This document shows, piece after piece, positions 23,401 to 36,824 of a stretch of 64,000 nucleotides of DNA (position 1 is the stretch's first letter; each line of letters opens with the position of its first letter). The stretch lies in the NCBI GenBank assembly GCA_902729315.2, contig LR746280.1:3517001-3581000 (forward strand), written 5' to 3'. Under the pieces are notes generated by a model, which worked only from the letters and a program-made list of their open reading frames with translations, had not been told where the DNA came from and did not search any database. Source of the DNA: Spirodela intermedia (lineage: Eukaryota; Streptophyta; Magnoliopsida; Alismatales; Araceae). A program made the translations under genes and the position numbers.

Positions 23401-26400
23401 CATACATCACTTCTTTATTGGCTTAATGGTGTAGAGTGAATTGATATAAGCTTAAAAACACTGACTTTTTGTTTATAATAAAAACATTTTTAAGGAGATG
23501 CGCAATCCCTTGATGCAGTCTGGCCTCTTATTCACTTCTTAAGGTTCACAGATTGAAAACGAGGTCCGTATCCCTGGAATGTAACTTTTGGTGCCCATCT
23601 TTGGAGGCTCATTTTCATAAGAATGACGAAGTATTTAATGTTCAACGCTGAAGCTGAAGCCAGACACTACCACCGAAAGACATAACTAAACTACTGCCAA
23701 AAAAAATGGACACCCACACAATACCTCTCCCAACACCAAGAAAAATAGCTGGATTAGTGCAATCTTAGGCAGGTATCAAGAATAGAATGCTTTGAGTGGA
23801 ATACATCAACTTACGGTGAGAACTTCCCATCAACCAACTTGAAACGTCCAGTTTCATATATTCGAACAGGCGTTCCCTCCCATATCTATAGTGAACAGTT
23901 CTCAAGATATCAGAAAATCTCATACACAGTCATGGAGAGAACTATACCAACAACAAAATATTTTCAAAAAAACCAATACTTTAAGAGCTTACATCCCATA
24001 TGATTGTTTTTCCATCATATCCAGCGCTCATAGCAATTCGAGGGTTGAATGGATGAACATCCAAGACAAATGTCTATCAAGGGAGGAAAAAATGTTAGTT
24101 AAAAAAGTTAATAATGAATTCAAAAAAAGCAGGCACATTTTCTAAAGGAAGATACAAGAAATGGAATGGAACAAAGAAGACGAGGGTAAGAACTTTTCCC
24201 TGCAAATAGTCATTAGATGAGAGCGATGTCCCACAGCTAGAAGAAAATAGGCAAAGGCTAGAAAACCATGAGGAATGTCTTTTTGGATTGTATTCAAGGC
24301 TACCATAGACAATCATGTGACAAAGCGTGGGGATGACATTTAGAGGGAAGGGATTCAAAGGATCAAGAGGTTTTCAGGTGGATTTGAACGTCCCTTAGAA
24401 AGATCATGAAACCAGACATCCCTGGTGTAAGCCACCCAAAAACCAGCTATGATAGACTGAATGAAAATAAATGAATGAATTTCAATGAGATATTTCAGTG
24501 TGAACCTTAAAACTGGAGAAATTTTGGTATCCATTGGAAAAAAGGACGCTGTATTTTTTCATTTTCTTTTAGGATGAGACAGCGATGTAATATCAATGGT
24601 GTGAAAATTTGTTGTGCCCTATTCTCGACATAAAAAAATAGAAGGCTCTCATCTGGATCTCCACTGGGGATTACAATGATTTAAATAGATGGGAACTAGA
24701 TCTTGTACAGGAGATTTACATGACAACATAATTGTTTGTATCCTACAGTTCATGGCAACGTATCTGTCCTACAACCTGAACTTGCCTCCCCGCAATTTGT
24801 CATGGGTCCTTGGGGATGAGACAAACAGAAGTCTTTGCCCTGGTTGTAAAGCACTATATACATTGGCAGGAAAAAAAGGCCTTTAAATCTATAAAAAAAA
24901 ACTAAAATGAAGCCAGGTAATGGCCCGACTACGAAGCCCAGATATGACTTTTAATTGCTATGGTAGGTGATTCTGCCTTTCTCAGCTCCTTGAGCTGAGA
25001 CTAATGCTTATACCAGCATCACAGGTTTTTCCTCATGAAGTGATTGCAGTTTACAGATCAAAAGAGAGCTATGTAACTATATTTCTCTACTGAGGGACTT
25101 TCAGGGTTGTTATCTTGTAATTACTTTTAGGGAGAGAATTTATGTAATCAAGAGAAGATATTTCCAGTAATTTGATTATTTTCAATGTGCACGAACTTTT
25201 ACCACCTTCAAATAAAATGCAAAAGCATGAAAGCCTAGTGTTTTCACAAATGTAAAGGAGCAACCAAATGGGAAAAGGACAACTATGGGCAGTGCAGGTG
25301 TATTGACTCAAAATCATTGAACAATAAGTAGACGAATAAGAGAGACCGATCCAAACAAGGTTGAAGAAAATTTCTAATACTCGCCTACATAATATTTAGC
25401 TAAGCAGCAAACGATGCAGCACTTAACAACTGGACCACTTACAGATTCGCTATGCCCCATCAAAGAATGTACTAAACTGCCATCAGAAGCATTCCACACG
25501 CATATTCTGCAATCTGCAAAAGCAAGGAGGGTAAAGTCATGATTTGAGAGAGATGCTACCATCACAAAGTTTCACCGTCAAGAACATCCCTGGTCCTTAT
25601 TCCAGCGTAATACTTCACAGTCAACACTTAACGACTCTAAACTTCCAACATTCACTGTGCAGATTATTTTTCTAGAGTATTTTCTGCATTGCAGACGATT
25701 TACATAAAAATGGGAGAGCAAGAATGATCAGGTGGGAACATTCTACTTTTAAAAATAAATTAGTCCCCAATAGAGTGATACTGAAGTATCCGCATGGAAA
25801 GTGTGAGTGGTTCAATTCGGCAGATCCTCATACAGGGGATCACATAGTACACTACTCTGATGACAAGACTATATGGGGATCCTTTGTACAGGAGAAACCA
25901 ACAAAGTCTTGTTTCCATCTTTCCTCATTTCATTGGTACATTTTTACAAGCTGTACAGAATGACTTTTGTCATTGACAAAAACCTCAGCTGGTTGGGAAT
26001 TGTAATTGGAAACCTTAGGGACTAAAGACATAACAGGAAAAACGAAATTGTAGAAAGCCAATAGGACGTTGTCAACCTTCCCAAAGGTACAGAATTAGCA
26101 TTCTAGAACTTAGGAAGACAAAGTGGCCTGAAAATTTGAAAGAAAAATAAAAATGATGTGATGTGATGTGGCACTCTTCTTATCGTCCTCTAAATTTGAA
26201 AGAAAGCAACGAATGCTGTAAGACGATACTAAAAACAAAACATTACGTGAATAGTCGAAGCTGATATTTATGCCATTCAATGAACTATTTACATATCATA
26301 ATCTTATACTTATAGTTTTCATCCCACATTCTCAAACAGCGTTTGAACACAACAGAAAACAAGTTACCCCAATCGTGTACCACATCAATAACCACATAAT

Positions 26401-29400
26401 GGGTAGACATGTCCTAAGGATATGAAACGAGTGAATCACCATCATTAACAGTGATTTTTCACGCCCCACGAACCTTCATAGCCACCCTATTTTTCATGTG
26501 AGCTTGTATTCGGGCAGCAGGAGACATTTCCACTCCATATGATCAAAAGTTTCACTGCAGAAAACCCATACTGCAAATTCATGCGCAATGCTGGTCTACC
26601 ATATATCTCAGAGTAAATATTAAGCATGACGCAGTTTTGCAGTCGTCATGTTAGGCAAAGAAGAGTCAATATGGCACCAATCTGACTTTGAAGTTCGGCA
26701 GCTTGAATGAATTAGGATAGTATTTAACAGATGTAGAAGCAATCTTACATGATCTCCACAGATCCGACTTTCACAATTGTTTCCCTCTCTAGGGGAACAT
26801 AGTTAATGGCACATACCCTGCCTCATGAACAAGAAAGGGATTGCATTCAACTATGCTGGCATAATGCCAGCCAAAAATACAAATACAGCAACATTCATCA
26901 AGAGCCACATGATGGGCAGCAAACTGATATTGAGTAGCATATCCTGAACTTCATTCAATCACTCCATTTCTACATAAAATCCAGTTCGATTTCTATTCAT
27001 AAAAAGACAAGCAACAATGATTCCACATATACTAGATGAAAGCTTTCTGAAAATGATTCTGTGGAGTATTTATATTTCGTCTAAGATATGGGATATCTAT
27101 CATCTAATAACTTCTTTCCATAAGCTCAGTCAATGAAAAAGAAACCCTTTGCACCCAGGAAGGAAACATTAGAACTGCTTTTCTCTGATAGTTTGTTTTG
27201 GATTAGGTTAAAAAAGTACGCAGGAAACAAAGCTAGGCGAAATTTACTAAAATTTGAGCAATCATAAAGCATCCACAGTCATTTAGAAGCAGTCATCTGA
27301 GATCTGAAAAAGAAATAGATCGTTTGGATGCAGGATTTAGAATAACAATAAACAAAAACAAAAACTTGGATGAAGCATTGACATGGCTTACCCATGATAG
27401 CGGCAAGGACAAATCGATTATCCAAGCTCCACACAATCATATTAACACCACGTGGTGTTGGCTGCAATCTTTGGCGTGGGCCTCCTCGAGGAGGCTGAGG
27501 TGGCACAGGTGGTGGAGGAACTCTAAGATGGTAAGCTCGTGTCCAACGCCCAACCTTACCCTACATAAATAAAAATAGCAAGATGATAATTTTACCTCAA
27601 TAAATCAAAAATGAACATACTAAAATAAAAAGCCCTACAAATTTATTCGCAAATATCACCCATTATTTTCTTAGATAATATCAAAGGAGGAAAAAAACAT
27701 TTGAAGTGCAGTTTGTCCATCCCAGTATTACTAACATGATTGTTGAATAAAAAAAAAAATTCGAAAAAACATGAATGGGCACAAACAACAAAGTCAGGGA
27801 GAATAACACACATGAGATCTACGTGATCTTGGGATCCAGATAATTGCACTGCCATCACGGGAACAAGTAACAATATTGTCATGGGTAAACCTACAAAATA
27901 AATAAATGCTTTGAAGTCAAATTGAAGACAATGTAATCACGTTAATGACAAATCAAAAAGTAATCCTGAAACTTTTACATTCAGATAAAACCTCCAACGC
28001 ACAAAAAACGGTAAAGAGATATTCAAAATATTGGCAGCTAACCAGGAATTCTTAAACTTTGGGAGGTTATCCTCCTTCGATGTATCAGCCATGGTGGACC
28101 TTGACACAGTGGCACAACCACTAAACAAGACAGTGATTAAAGTTAGTTTTAAAAATAGAACAAGAGAGAAACAGGAAAATGATAAACTTAAAATAAAAGT
28201 GCTAGCTATGTACCTGAATTGTACATAATTCACATCATTCTCATGGCCAGATAACAGATCCATTTCATGGTTAGGTTGTTCTGCATCTTCAAGGTTGATC
28301 TTACAAGCATTCCAAACCTGTACAGAATCAAATTAAGAAACTTAATGCATCTTATCAACAAGAGAGTTCCATATCACTCAAGCGTTAACTAAAGACAAAC
28401 AAGTAATATCTACAACTTATGCCACACATATATACCCTTGCATAAGTGTCCGAGCTACCAGTGACAAATACAGTTCCACTTGCATTGTACGCACAACACA
28501 AAATTTGGTGCCCTTGCTGAGGAGTACTTGAAGAGGGAAGGCTCGGTTTCCCTGTAGTAAGATTAAAAAGCATAAAGTATACTTTTCCAAGTAGTCTTCA
28601 ATACTGGAAAATATAAATACTAACCAGGTATAACATCTGGAGGCTTGGGAATGTAAACTCTTGGACTTGTTTGAGAATAGCGAGCATCCCAAATACGGCA
28701 AGTTCCATCATCCGAGGAACTAGGAAGCAGAATCAATGAAATGTAGGTCAAACAAATCATTAAAGTGCTGTCATTTTAGAAAATGAACCAAAGAAGGTAC
28801 ATCTATGCCATAAAGAATGCTCCTAAATGTAAAAGAAAACAAGAAAATTTCCACCAGGGATCTGAAGTAGGACAAACACATGAAATTGGCTGCAACGAGT
28901 ATTAAGATCATGAAATGATACATAGGTTATTGGATAGATAATATTAATGGGTACCGGAACAAGTCAATATACATCGAAATAATTACTACCCTCTTGGATA
29001 ATTTATTGTGCAGATCAAACCTTCTCACGAGCAACTATGATATTCATAAACTCGGGCTAAATCGCCCAATTTATGAGTTAAGCACAGCAGAAATTTGTCA
29101 ATTTTGCAGCTATAAGGAGATTTTCTGGCTGATCTTACGTGATTTCACTTTGGCTATCTCATCTGCTGGTAATAGAAGAACACTTCGCTGGTACGGGGTA
29201 AATGATGAAGACGAAAAGAAACTCACACAAGGTAGCCATCAATCACCAAATACGAGGGGATGAAAGTTCAGACATGAGGAAGAAAAACGTCACCCGCCAC
29301 TATCAATCACCCACCTTTAACTGCCATGGCCGCAAACTCCTGTTACAACCCTACACCCCAAGAGTTCCACGAGTCCACCACAGTTACTATCCCACCCAAA

Positions 29401-32400
29401 ACAAGAATAATGAGGATCGGAGAAATGAATATATTTATACAAACCCTTAGTTATAATGATATTACATTAGTAAATGCTGTACTATATACTCTGGTACAAC
29501 CCAAATACAAATTTTACCTCAGGTAGTTTGATCAAATTCAAACCACAGTACTGATATTTACAAATGAAAAGACTACTAACAAAGTTCAATTAGAAAACAA
29601 AATCGACGTACAAGAAAAGTGTCAGTTGAAAAAGGCATGCAAACAGAGACAAACGATAGAGATAAGGGAGATCACTAATAGACAAATGCATCACGAAATA
29701 ATCATCGCTTCTGAAAAAAAAAGATGGGTTTAAACCAAAGATGATATATTTAAGGCGCGCATCATATGATAGCACCATCTAGGAACCACAATCAAAGTTT
29801 AACATCACAAGTATGAAGATATCTCACACATAGGCATGTGATAATTAACGCTCTAACACAAGCAGGCGTTCACACAAAAATGCACAAGCACACGGTACAC
29901 AGTACACAGAGAGTAGAGATAGATAAACGGACAGATAATTAGAAGTGTGCGTAAAGAGAAATAGACAGAGAGGAAGGGACAAAATGATGGGATGGAATGG
30001 AGACTAACGATAAAAGCTGGTAAACTGCAGATGGCCTAGGACTAAATGCAATAGCAGTTACAGCTCCAGTATGTCCCCGCAAGACAGAAATTGGCAATCC
30101 ATCCGGCAAACGCCACTGCAGCAAAAACAAATACCATCAAATTTTCATAGCAATGAACAATAAGGTAATTCAACAAAAAATTGTAAACGCAAAAATTTAA
30201 TATATACTGGAAGAAAAAACTTACAACTCTGATAATAAAGTCATTAGAAGCTGAAGCCACCAATGCATTATTTGAACTCACAGCCAAATCAGTAATGTCA
30301 CCCTAACAGAGGTGCAGCCAGAATTAAGACTCTCTCCACAGAACAAGAAGGTAATGAAATAGAATAACAGGATATACCTCATGTCCACGACAGCTAGCCA
30401 AACAAAATGCCGTCTCCATTGACCAAATTTTAACCAAGCGATCATCAGAACCAGTAATCACATGTCGCCCTGAACGATCAAATATTGCTACAAGAAATAA
30501 TGTAAATATATCATTACATAGTTTCACAATGCTACTACTTTCGCAACGTTGTAACTTACAGGATTTTCTTTTTCGAAAACAAAGAATAAAAACAGGGCAA
30601 AGGAGAACATATAAAAGTTAAGCGGTACTCGGTAGAATATCAACATGAATTATAGACAAAAACTGTCAGGAGTAAACAAGTCATCAGAGAACAGAACAAA
30701 TTAGAAACAAGAATGAAGGCATAAGATGGAACACATTAGGATTCAGGATGTAACTTCCCCGCCGGCAATTAAGGAGAAAATAGTGTGCCCTTCGAAGTAC
30801 AGATATGTGGAATTAGTATTTTAGCCCCCAAGAAAGCAAACATCAAAGAGAGCATCTTTTTCTTTACTCAAAAGTTTAGATTCATGCACAAAGAACTTCA
30901 AGTTAATCAGGCAGTATCAGATCTAAATGACCCATCAAAGGTAAGAAATGGAATACAGTGTCATCATAATGATAAGGACAATATAGTGGGATTGCTTTGA
31001 CAATCAGGATATTAATGCATCAGATCAGAAAAACATGAGATATAATTAAAGAAAACAATCCAGTCTTATCCACACTAATTGGTAGTGAACTTCATCGAGT
31101 GTTATAGTATTTTTGCCCAATTTGCACGTTAATCCTAGGAAAGATGAGCCACAAAATGTTACCGAAATCTAGATAGATACGAAGTGTTACAGGTGTACCA
31201 CAATAAACTGCATTTTGGTGTCCTCTCAATCTTTTCTTAATTTCCATATTCTGCAGCATGGTCGACGGTTTAGCAATAGCATAGCATGCTGCACGAACTG
31301 AGGGTGCACGATGGTGTTTGGCAAAACCTCCCCCCATCTCTCTCAAGCTTAGCCCTCGAACCGGATCAGCATGGATATGTGGCCAACGCGAGTGTACAGG
31401 CAAGCGATATGCTCTCTGATCTTCAATATCTAGATTTGCTGGAACAAATAAAATGTCAGCTGAGAATCTGAATATTTCACTGATAGAAATGGATAAAGAT
31501 AATGAAAGACAAATCACTTCTATCCAACGAGAGATGCGATTCAGATGGAAGAAGAAATATCTAGGAATTTACTAAACAAAACAATAATACCACATACATC
31601 CCAAAAGTGAGAAAGTTCCAGAACCAAGGAGCGTCGGAACATCAGCAGCATTTGGGAAATTTCCTCCAACCATCCCATGTGACGAACGAGAACAGTTCAA
31701 TAATAATTGTTTCAAAAGTTTTACAAGGTGGCCTTGCTCAACATGAGGGTACCTGAAAGTGGCATACAGAATTGATCAATAATACCCAAGTTTAAAATTT
31801 TATTTCATTCAAAATGATTTGATTGTTCCAATGAATAGCACAGAATTAGATTCCTCAAACTTCTCTGAAGATTAAAACTAATGATAGATGAGCAACTCGG
31901 AACGTGCCAGCTATGAGCACATGGCAAGAGACGTCACTGAAACAGTAAACATTATCAATTCTTTCCAAAAAAAATGTGTAAATTATAGTAAAGTATTAGA
32001 AATATTTCTCATTAAATCTAAACAGAACAGCATGACATCTTAACTAGAGAAGAGAACAAATTAACTAGGAAGGAAGTTTACCAATGGCTTTCCATACTAA
32101 AAGCTAAAAAAATTCAATAACCAAAATGTTTTAATTAATGCGTAAATTTTTAATTTAAAAAGATCTAAGAAGATAATTAAGATGGACTATAACTACAAGC
32201 AAACCGTCATCATTGCTTAGGATTGAATGGAAATCTAAACTTTTGAAACATAGACAGCACACGTCAAACAATACAAATATAAAAGAAATGAAAAAAGGAT
32301 ACAAAGACATTCTTGAACATATTTACACATTTGGCATTAGCATATATGTAAACAATCGATACTACTGAGAGATGTTGCTATTGACTTTTAAAAAAATCAC

Positions 32401-33180
32401 ATGCTTATGCGTCTTGAATATGTTCATAAATTTCTCATTAACGACGGTTCATAACATGAATGTCATAAACAAGACCGAAATATCAGTGCTGACAGGCTTG
32501 ATGCATGTCTAAAACAAGCACATGCCAACAGATCATAAGCAGCGTAGCTTCAAAAGACAAAAGCAGGAGACTACAGATTACAAGCAATATGACAATATAA
32601 TGTTCGTAACCTCTCTTCCCAAGAAATTCAAACAAAAAAAAATTATTTCGAAAGAAAGATTTCATTTCATGTTCACATTTCAGGACTAAAATTCAAGTGA
32701 ACACTACTAGAATGAATTAATAATCATGGCTCATTTGCGCTGAAAACAGTAAAAGGTCCACACTGCTGATTAGCAATACTAATCAACTATGAAATATAAA
32801 ATGTTCTACAGAAAATACTGCACGTTCATAATTAAAGCAAAGAATAACTTTGAGTAGGAAGAAATCATGTACCTCTTCAATAAACTAGAGTAGTTCAATG
32901 GTAGTGAACACCCATCATCATTCTCATCCCCACTAGGCTCGCCACTTCTTGAATACCAACCATGATACCTTCTAGGTAAAAGCTGATGCTCCAAAAGCTC
33001 ATTCCAAAATTGAGCATATGTTCTTCGACATGGACTAGATGACAAAAAATGAATAATTAAAAAATAAACTTCTTTGAGATCAATATCTACATCAACTTCC
33101 ACAGGTGCCCCAGCAGTCATCTCAGGCTCCAATGAATGATCCATCTCATGCAGTTTTCTTGGTAAATTTAAAGACACCAT
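17424..33180 (-). CDS. WD40-cryptotudor-bromodomain protein (BRWD/PHIP family)
   Basis: Predicted 1745 aa from 23 coding exons (start to end on the minus strand): 33180-32873, 31752-31598, 31438-31199, 30487-30378, 30302-30225, 30115-30009, 28719-28625, 28551-28436, 28317-28214, 28120-28043, 27890-27812, 27560-27392, 25513-25443, 24073-23993, 23885-23815, 23031-22935, 22840-22781, 21184-21130, 21044-20641, 20542-18614, 18417-17842 (end +/-1), 17775-17717, 17619-17424. All junctions are GT-AG and keep frame. It is related to Arabidopsis AT5G49430/AT2G47410. An N-terminal helical region holds DIDLKEVYFLIIHFLSSSPC; WD40 repeats span about 215-650. RIWDAR (about 340) is the WDxR motif of DCAF substrate receptors, so a CUL4-DDB1 role is inferred. 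GRRVKRRN opens a long disordered acidic/basic region (about 830-1450) with a His run; a cryptotudor-like part (DEVIYLRQGHEEYL onward, about 1460-1610) and a bromodomain (about 1640-1740, SNAASYF) end the protein. A nuclear chromatin reader is expected. Exons 19-23 are much more GC-rich than exons 1-18. Confidence 0.93.
17619..17653. repeat. Short (CACG)n repeat at intron/exon edge
   Basis: CACGCACGCACGCACGCATG lies just upstream (coding sense) of the last-exon acceptor of the BRWD-family gene, within intron 22. Confidence 0.7.
18484..18516. repeat. (GACA)n microsatellite in intron 20
   Basis: GAGACAGACAGACAGACAGG lies in the 196-nt intron between exons 20 and 21 of the BRWD-family gene. On the coding strand it is a pyrimidine-rich CTGT run, which could act in the polypyrimidine/branch region. 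Confidence 0.75.
18614..20542 (-). other. Large exon 20 of the BRWD-family gene
   Basis: An open stretch of 643 codons encodes most of the disordered linker between the WD40 part and the bromodomain. It begins IELTTSSGRRVKRRNLDERD, a basic segment suited to nuclear import. Acidic Ser/Glu/Asp tracts follow (about 880-920), then repeated Ser-rich stretches, and it ends with DEVIYLRQ, the start of the cryptotudor-like part. The acceptor CCTCGCAG lies just downstream of an ATG at 20554 that is not the gene start. Confidence 0.9.
19550..19588 (-). repeat. Trinucleotide run encoding a His-rich tract
   Basis: On the plus strand GAT/GAG repeats; on the coding strand they read as a run of His codons followed by alternating Pro-His (about residues 1145-1157 of the BRWD-family protein). 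It is an expandable coding microsatellite in a disordered region, so length variation among individuals is likely. Confidence 0.85.
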
Positions 33181-33229
33181 GTTAACATCAGCATCATGAT
33201 ACTTCTGAAGAGATATGCTTCATGCCAAT
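33181..33229 (-). promoter_or_regulatory. 5' leader part of exon 1 with two uORFs and a fossil-like in-frame N-terminus
   Basis: A good acceptor (GTTCTTTTCAG) ends at 33230, so 49 nt of leader precede the chosen ATG. An ATG at 33223 opens a 9-codon uORF ending TGA at 33194. Another ATG at 33197 opens a frame that overlaps the main start and stops at 33168. In the main frame the leader encodes ISLQKYHDADVN right up to the Met. This resembles the start of Arabidopsis AT5G49430 as I recall it (MALQKY...), but with ATA in place of ATG and an in-frame TGA three codons before. Confidence 0.55.
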
Positions 33230-34497
33230 CTGAAAAGAACACAAAGAACATAAAATTAGCATAAACAAAAGGTCCAAAGCAAGAAATAAGTACAACATGG
33301 CTTCTCAAAGAGACAATGACACACGGAAACATGGAAAGAGAAACAGAAGAAGGGAGGAAAGATAAAAATGGAAGCATGACACATGTTTATAAAAGAAAGA
33401 AGATGAGGTATTAGAAAAACTCAATTTTAAAAGCATGTACATAAGAAAAAAAATGCATGTAACAACCGATGTCAATCTTTCTTAGCAATTTCCCCACCAA
33501 ATGTTCTACTCAAAAATCGGAAGCAGAAACAGAAGAAAGGGTCAGAAAAATCTGGCAGCATGAGATTAATGACCAACTGAACAACAATAATGCAACCACA
33601 AGATCAATGATCAATTAACTAACTGCCTTCTGGGATAGGGAAACAAAACGGTTAACAGATTGGCAGACGAATCTAAAGCTATTAATGATTGCAGGATCTT
33701 ATGAGACGTGTTAAAGTCGACTACCAACTTTTATCTTGATAAGAGTGATTTGATGTCACTAAATAGGTATTTCTGCATCTCGGACTACTAAATTCTTGAG
33801 ACGATAATGTCAAACTTCTCAAAGACCGAGTACATTTGTGATCCAAGAATGCTAATATACTCGTGTGGCTTAAAAGTGCAAATAGACTAATATGGCATCA
33901 AAATTTATGACCAATCTAGTTCATCACTAACTCAAACCAACAGATAATCTGAGTTTAGACACAGCCAGCGAATAAATGAGAGATCATTGAAAATCCCGTT
34001 CACATAGTTTTCACAAAAAAATGAAATGGATATTACTGGATACCATCTTACAAGACTCATTTTTGGTACAGAGAAATGCACAGGAAAGCCTCTTAAAGAA
34101 AATCTCTAATGAAGGCACATGAAAAATCAGACAGTTATTGCATCTCCTTAGACAAATGAACGTGAAACTGAAACATATTTCACCTCTCAGCATCTCCAGC
34201 TCATGTACGACAGATGTGACACATCTACGGATTGCATGCAGACGACAGGAAAGAAATTGAAGGAAACACAGTTTACCATAACAGCTCAGGGACTTGAAAC
34301 CTACTCACTTTCCGCAACCCATACCTATTTTCAATTCTCAGATTCTACAAAGATTGCAATACTTGACATAATAATTATTTAAAAGCTTGGACCTTCAAAT
34401 GTTCTAACAGCAAAGGCTTTCGCAAAACCTTACTCAGGTTCTTCAGGTTTTTTCAGTTTAGCTCCATCAGAATGAAAATACAAGAGTTCACCAATAA

Positions 34498-34512
34498 CCC
34501 CCCCCCCCCCCC
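34498..34512. repeat. Poly-C run (15 nt)
   Basis: CCAATAAC is followed by an uninterrupted C run of 15. On the transcribed strand this is a G run, prone to slippage and sequencing error. Confidence 0.9.
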
Positions 34513-36824
34513 ACTCAAATTATGCGACTTTCCTCAACAGCATATCAATCTAAATAAGTCTAATTATTGATTAGACCACTCAAACATTCCAATTTTACAG
34601 ATCCCTCTTCCTATATTTGGAGATTCAACTGTAAAATCTAAACTAGTCTATTAATAGCGAGCATCAAGTGTTTGTGTGTGCACCCATGAAGGAGCCATTG
34701 TCATAAGCACGCAAGATTGAGATGAAACTCAGTTTAGCAAATGTAGCGGGGACACAAGACGAAGTCATGAGGGGCTACACTGGAAGAATGAAGCATAAAA
34801 TAAGCACATAGATGGCGAGGTAGATGCATTCTTGCTCATCTCCTTTAATTCAGGCCTAGATATATGCCCTTGTTTGATAAAATTGTGATCTAGTTACATA
34901 GGAGGTTCAACTACAAGTCTCAAATTATCATGTTTGGTGAGCAGAAGGCAGAACGTAAGAAATAAGTAGTCAACAGACAACTAAACTTATCCTTGAATTC
35001 TTTTAACAGAGATTTAACCTTACAAAACATTGTCAGTCTTGGATAGTTTTTCGATTTTGCACAAAGATATCTTTTGGTATATCATCTGTTTTTCGCTCAA
35101 TCCTTCTTTACAAAAATATTGGGCCAAGGTTAATTGCAATCAGCAGAAGAAATGATAAAAGATAGTATTTTTCACTCATGAAAATCTCGCTCTAACAGAT
35201 CAGAAAAAAATGTTGTACAATGTGCTTATCATTTAATTTGAACAATAACATGTATTTATATGTCTCAGCCTAAATTTAAAATTGGTTAAAGGTTTACTGA
35301 GGTTTCCTTTTCAATCAAGATGAAGGAGAGTAGGGGAAAGTGTGAGGGGATGCTCCTATGGTTTTGGAGTCTTCTTTGAAACCGTCATGAGAAAGTGATG
35401 TAGTGAGAAGGCTCATATTGCTCGGGGATCTTCTTTGGCACTGCAATGGGAAAGGAAGGAGCCGTAAGGCTTTGGGATTTTCTGTGATACCACAACAGAT
35501 GGTCTAATATTAGACAGAGACACCTCGCAAGAGAGGGGTCAAATGAGTCCAGCGTCCCATATCAATGGAGAGGAAAAAGTTAATCGGGGCAGGAAAGAGA
35601 AAAAGGGATGGGGAAGTTTTTCCAGTTTTCCCACCTACCTGATCTTCTTCCACCAGCTGCAACCCCCAACACATGAAGCATGACAACACCTATTGAACAA
35701 GTAGGCACCATTAAAAACAAAAGCCCTTCCCATTTACCCACCCATGAAGCCCCCTGTCAGCCTTGCCATTTCTTTTCACTCCCTTCGTCATTCTACCTCT
35801 AACACTGAAAAAGAGGAACAAGGGATGGAGGTTGAGACCCATCTCAACCTCCATCTTTTCTAGTGCAATGTCCCTATGTAAAAGAACCATATTAGTCAGA
35901 GCCTTTCATCCAAAGTGTTGATCAACCACAAGCAAAATAAAAAGAAGCTACCAGAAAATGTCAAATATTTCGTTGATCTTGAAATAATGAGATGTCTGAT
36001 GATACTTTAGATGCATTGATAGGCTATCAATTAAGCATGGCATAAAAGTACGTAGAGTTTCATACTTTCGTCTCTCTACCACCAGAATGCTCAAATCAAG
36101 GAAGCTAAAAGAAACTGGCACGAATTTTTTCCTGCCTGCTTATGCCTCAATCTATCCCAGCTCTCTTAAACATTGAAGACACTTAAATATGTATATTGGG
36201 GATCCAGATTGATGAAATAACCGTCCACATAAAATGAATGATCCGGTTGATAAAAACATCTGAATAATGCTATCTTTTATCCCCAAGAATACACATCAGT
36301 TAAAACTTTTCATCCCTGTGGGAAACATCTTTTCCCACATCATTTTCCCTGATCAAATCTGAACCTCCCTTCTTCACAAACGACGCCACATGACCAGGTC
36401 TTTTCCCCCCTTGTTCTGTACCCTATTTGGGATATCTTTTGACTTCATTAAAATCGATGCTAGAAGCCCTATAAAAATTACAATTTCATCCACAGTAAAG
36501 TTTGATCTAAGCGAAGGTTTCAACCTTCATTCATTGACTGGTAAATCATCCGAAATATATTCCACCTTAAATTGACTTTTGTCCATAATTTTGATAATCT
36601 AATACAGATTTAGGATTACTCTAGCAAGAAATATCCAAAAACTAACTCCAGTGAAAGTTAGGAATCGAGAAGTTATCATCCGTAGGTCTTGAATCATAGA
36701 GGTATTATCTAACATATTATTGAACCGTATCTTTCAAACCATCATTCTCAAATAAGTCATGCTTTCACGTATCTAAATCAATTGAATTACCCTATTGATT
36801 ATTGTGCTATCTGTGATCTACAAC

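Noticed and set aside
28385-28436. Extension of BRWD exon 8 into VYMCG
   Set aside because: Splicing at AGG|GTATAT to the exon at 28317 restores RVWNACK, a normal WD-repeat end, and keeps the frame.
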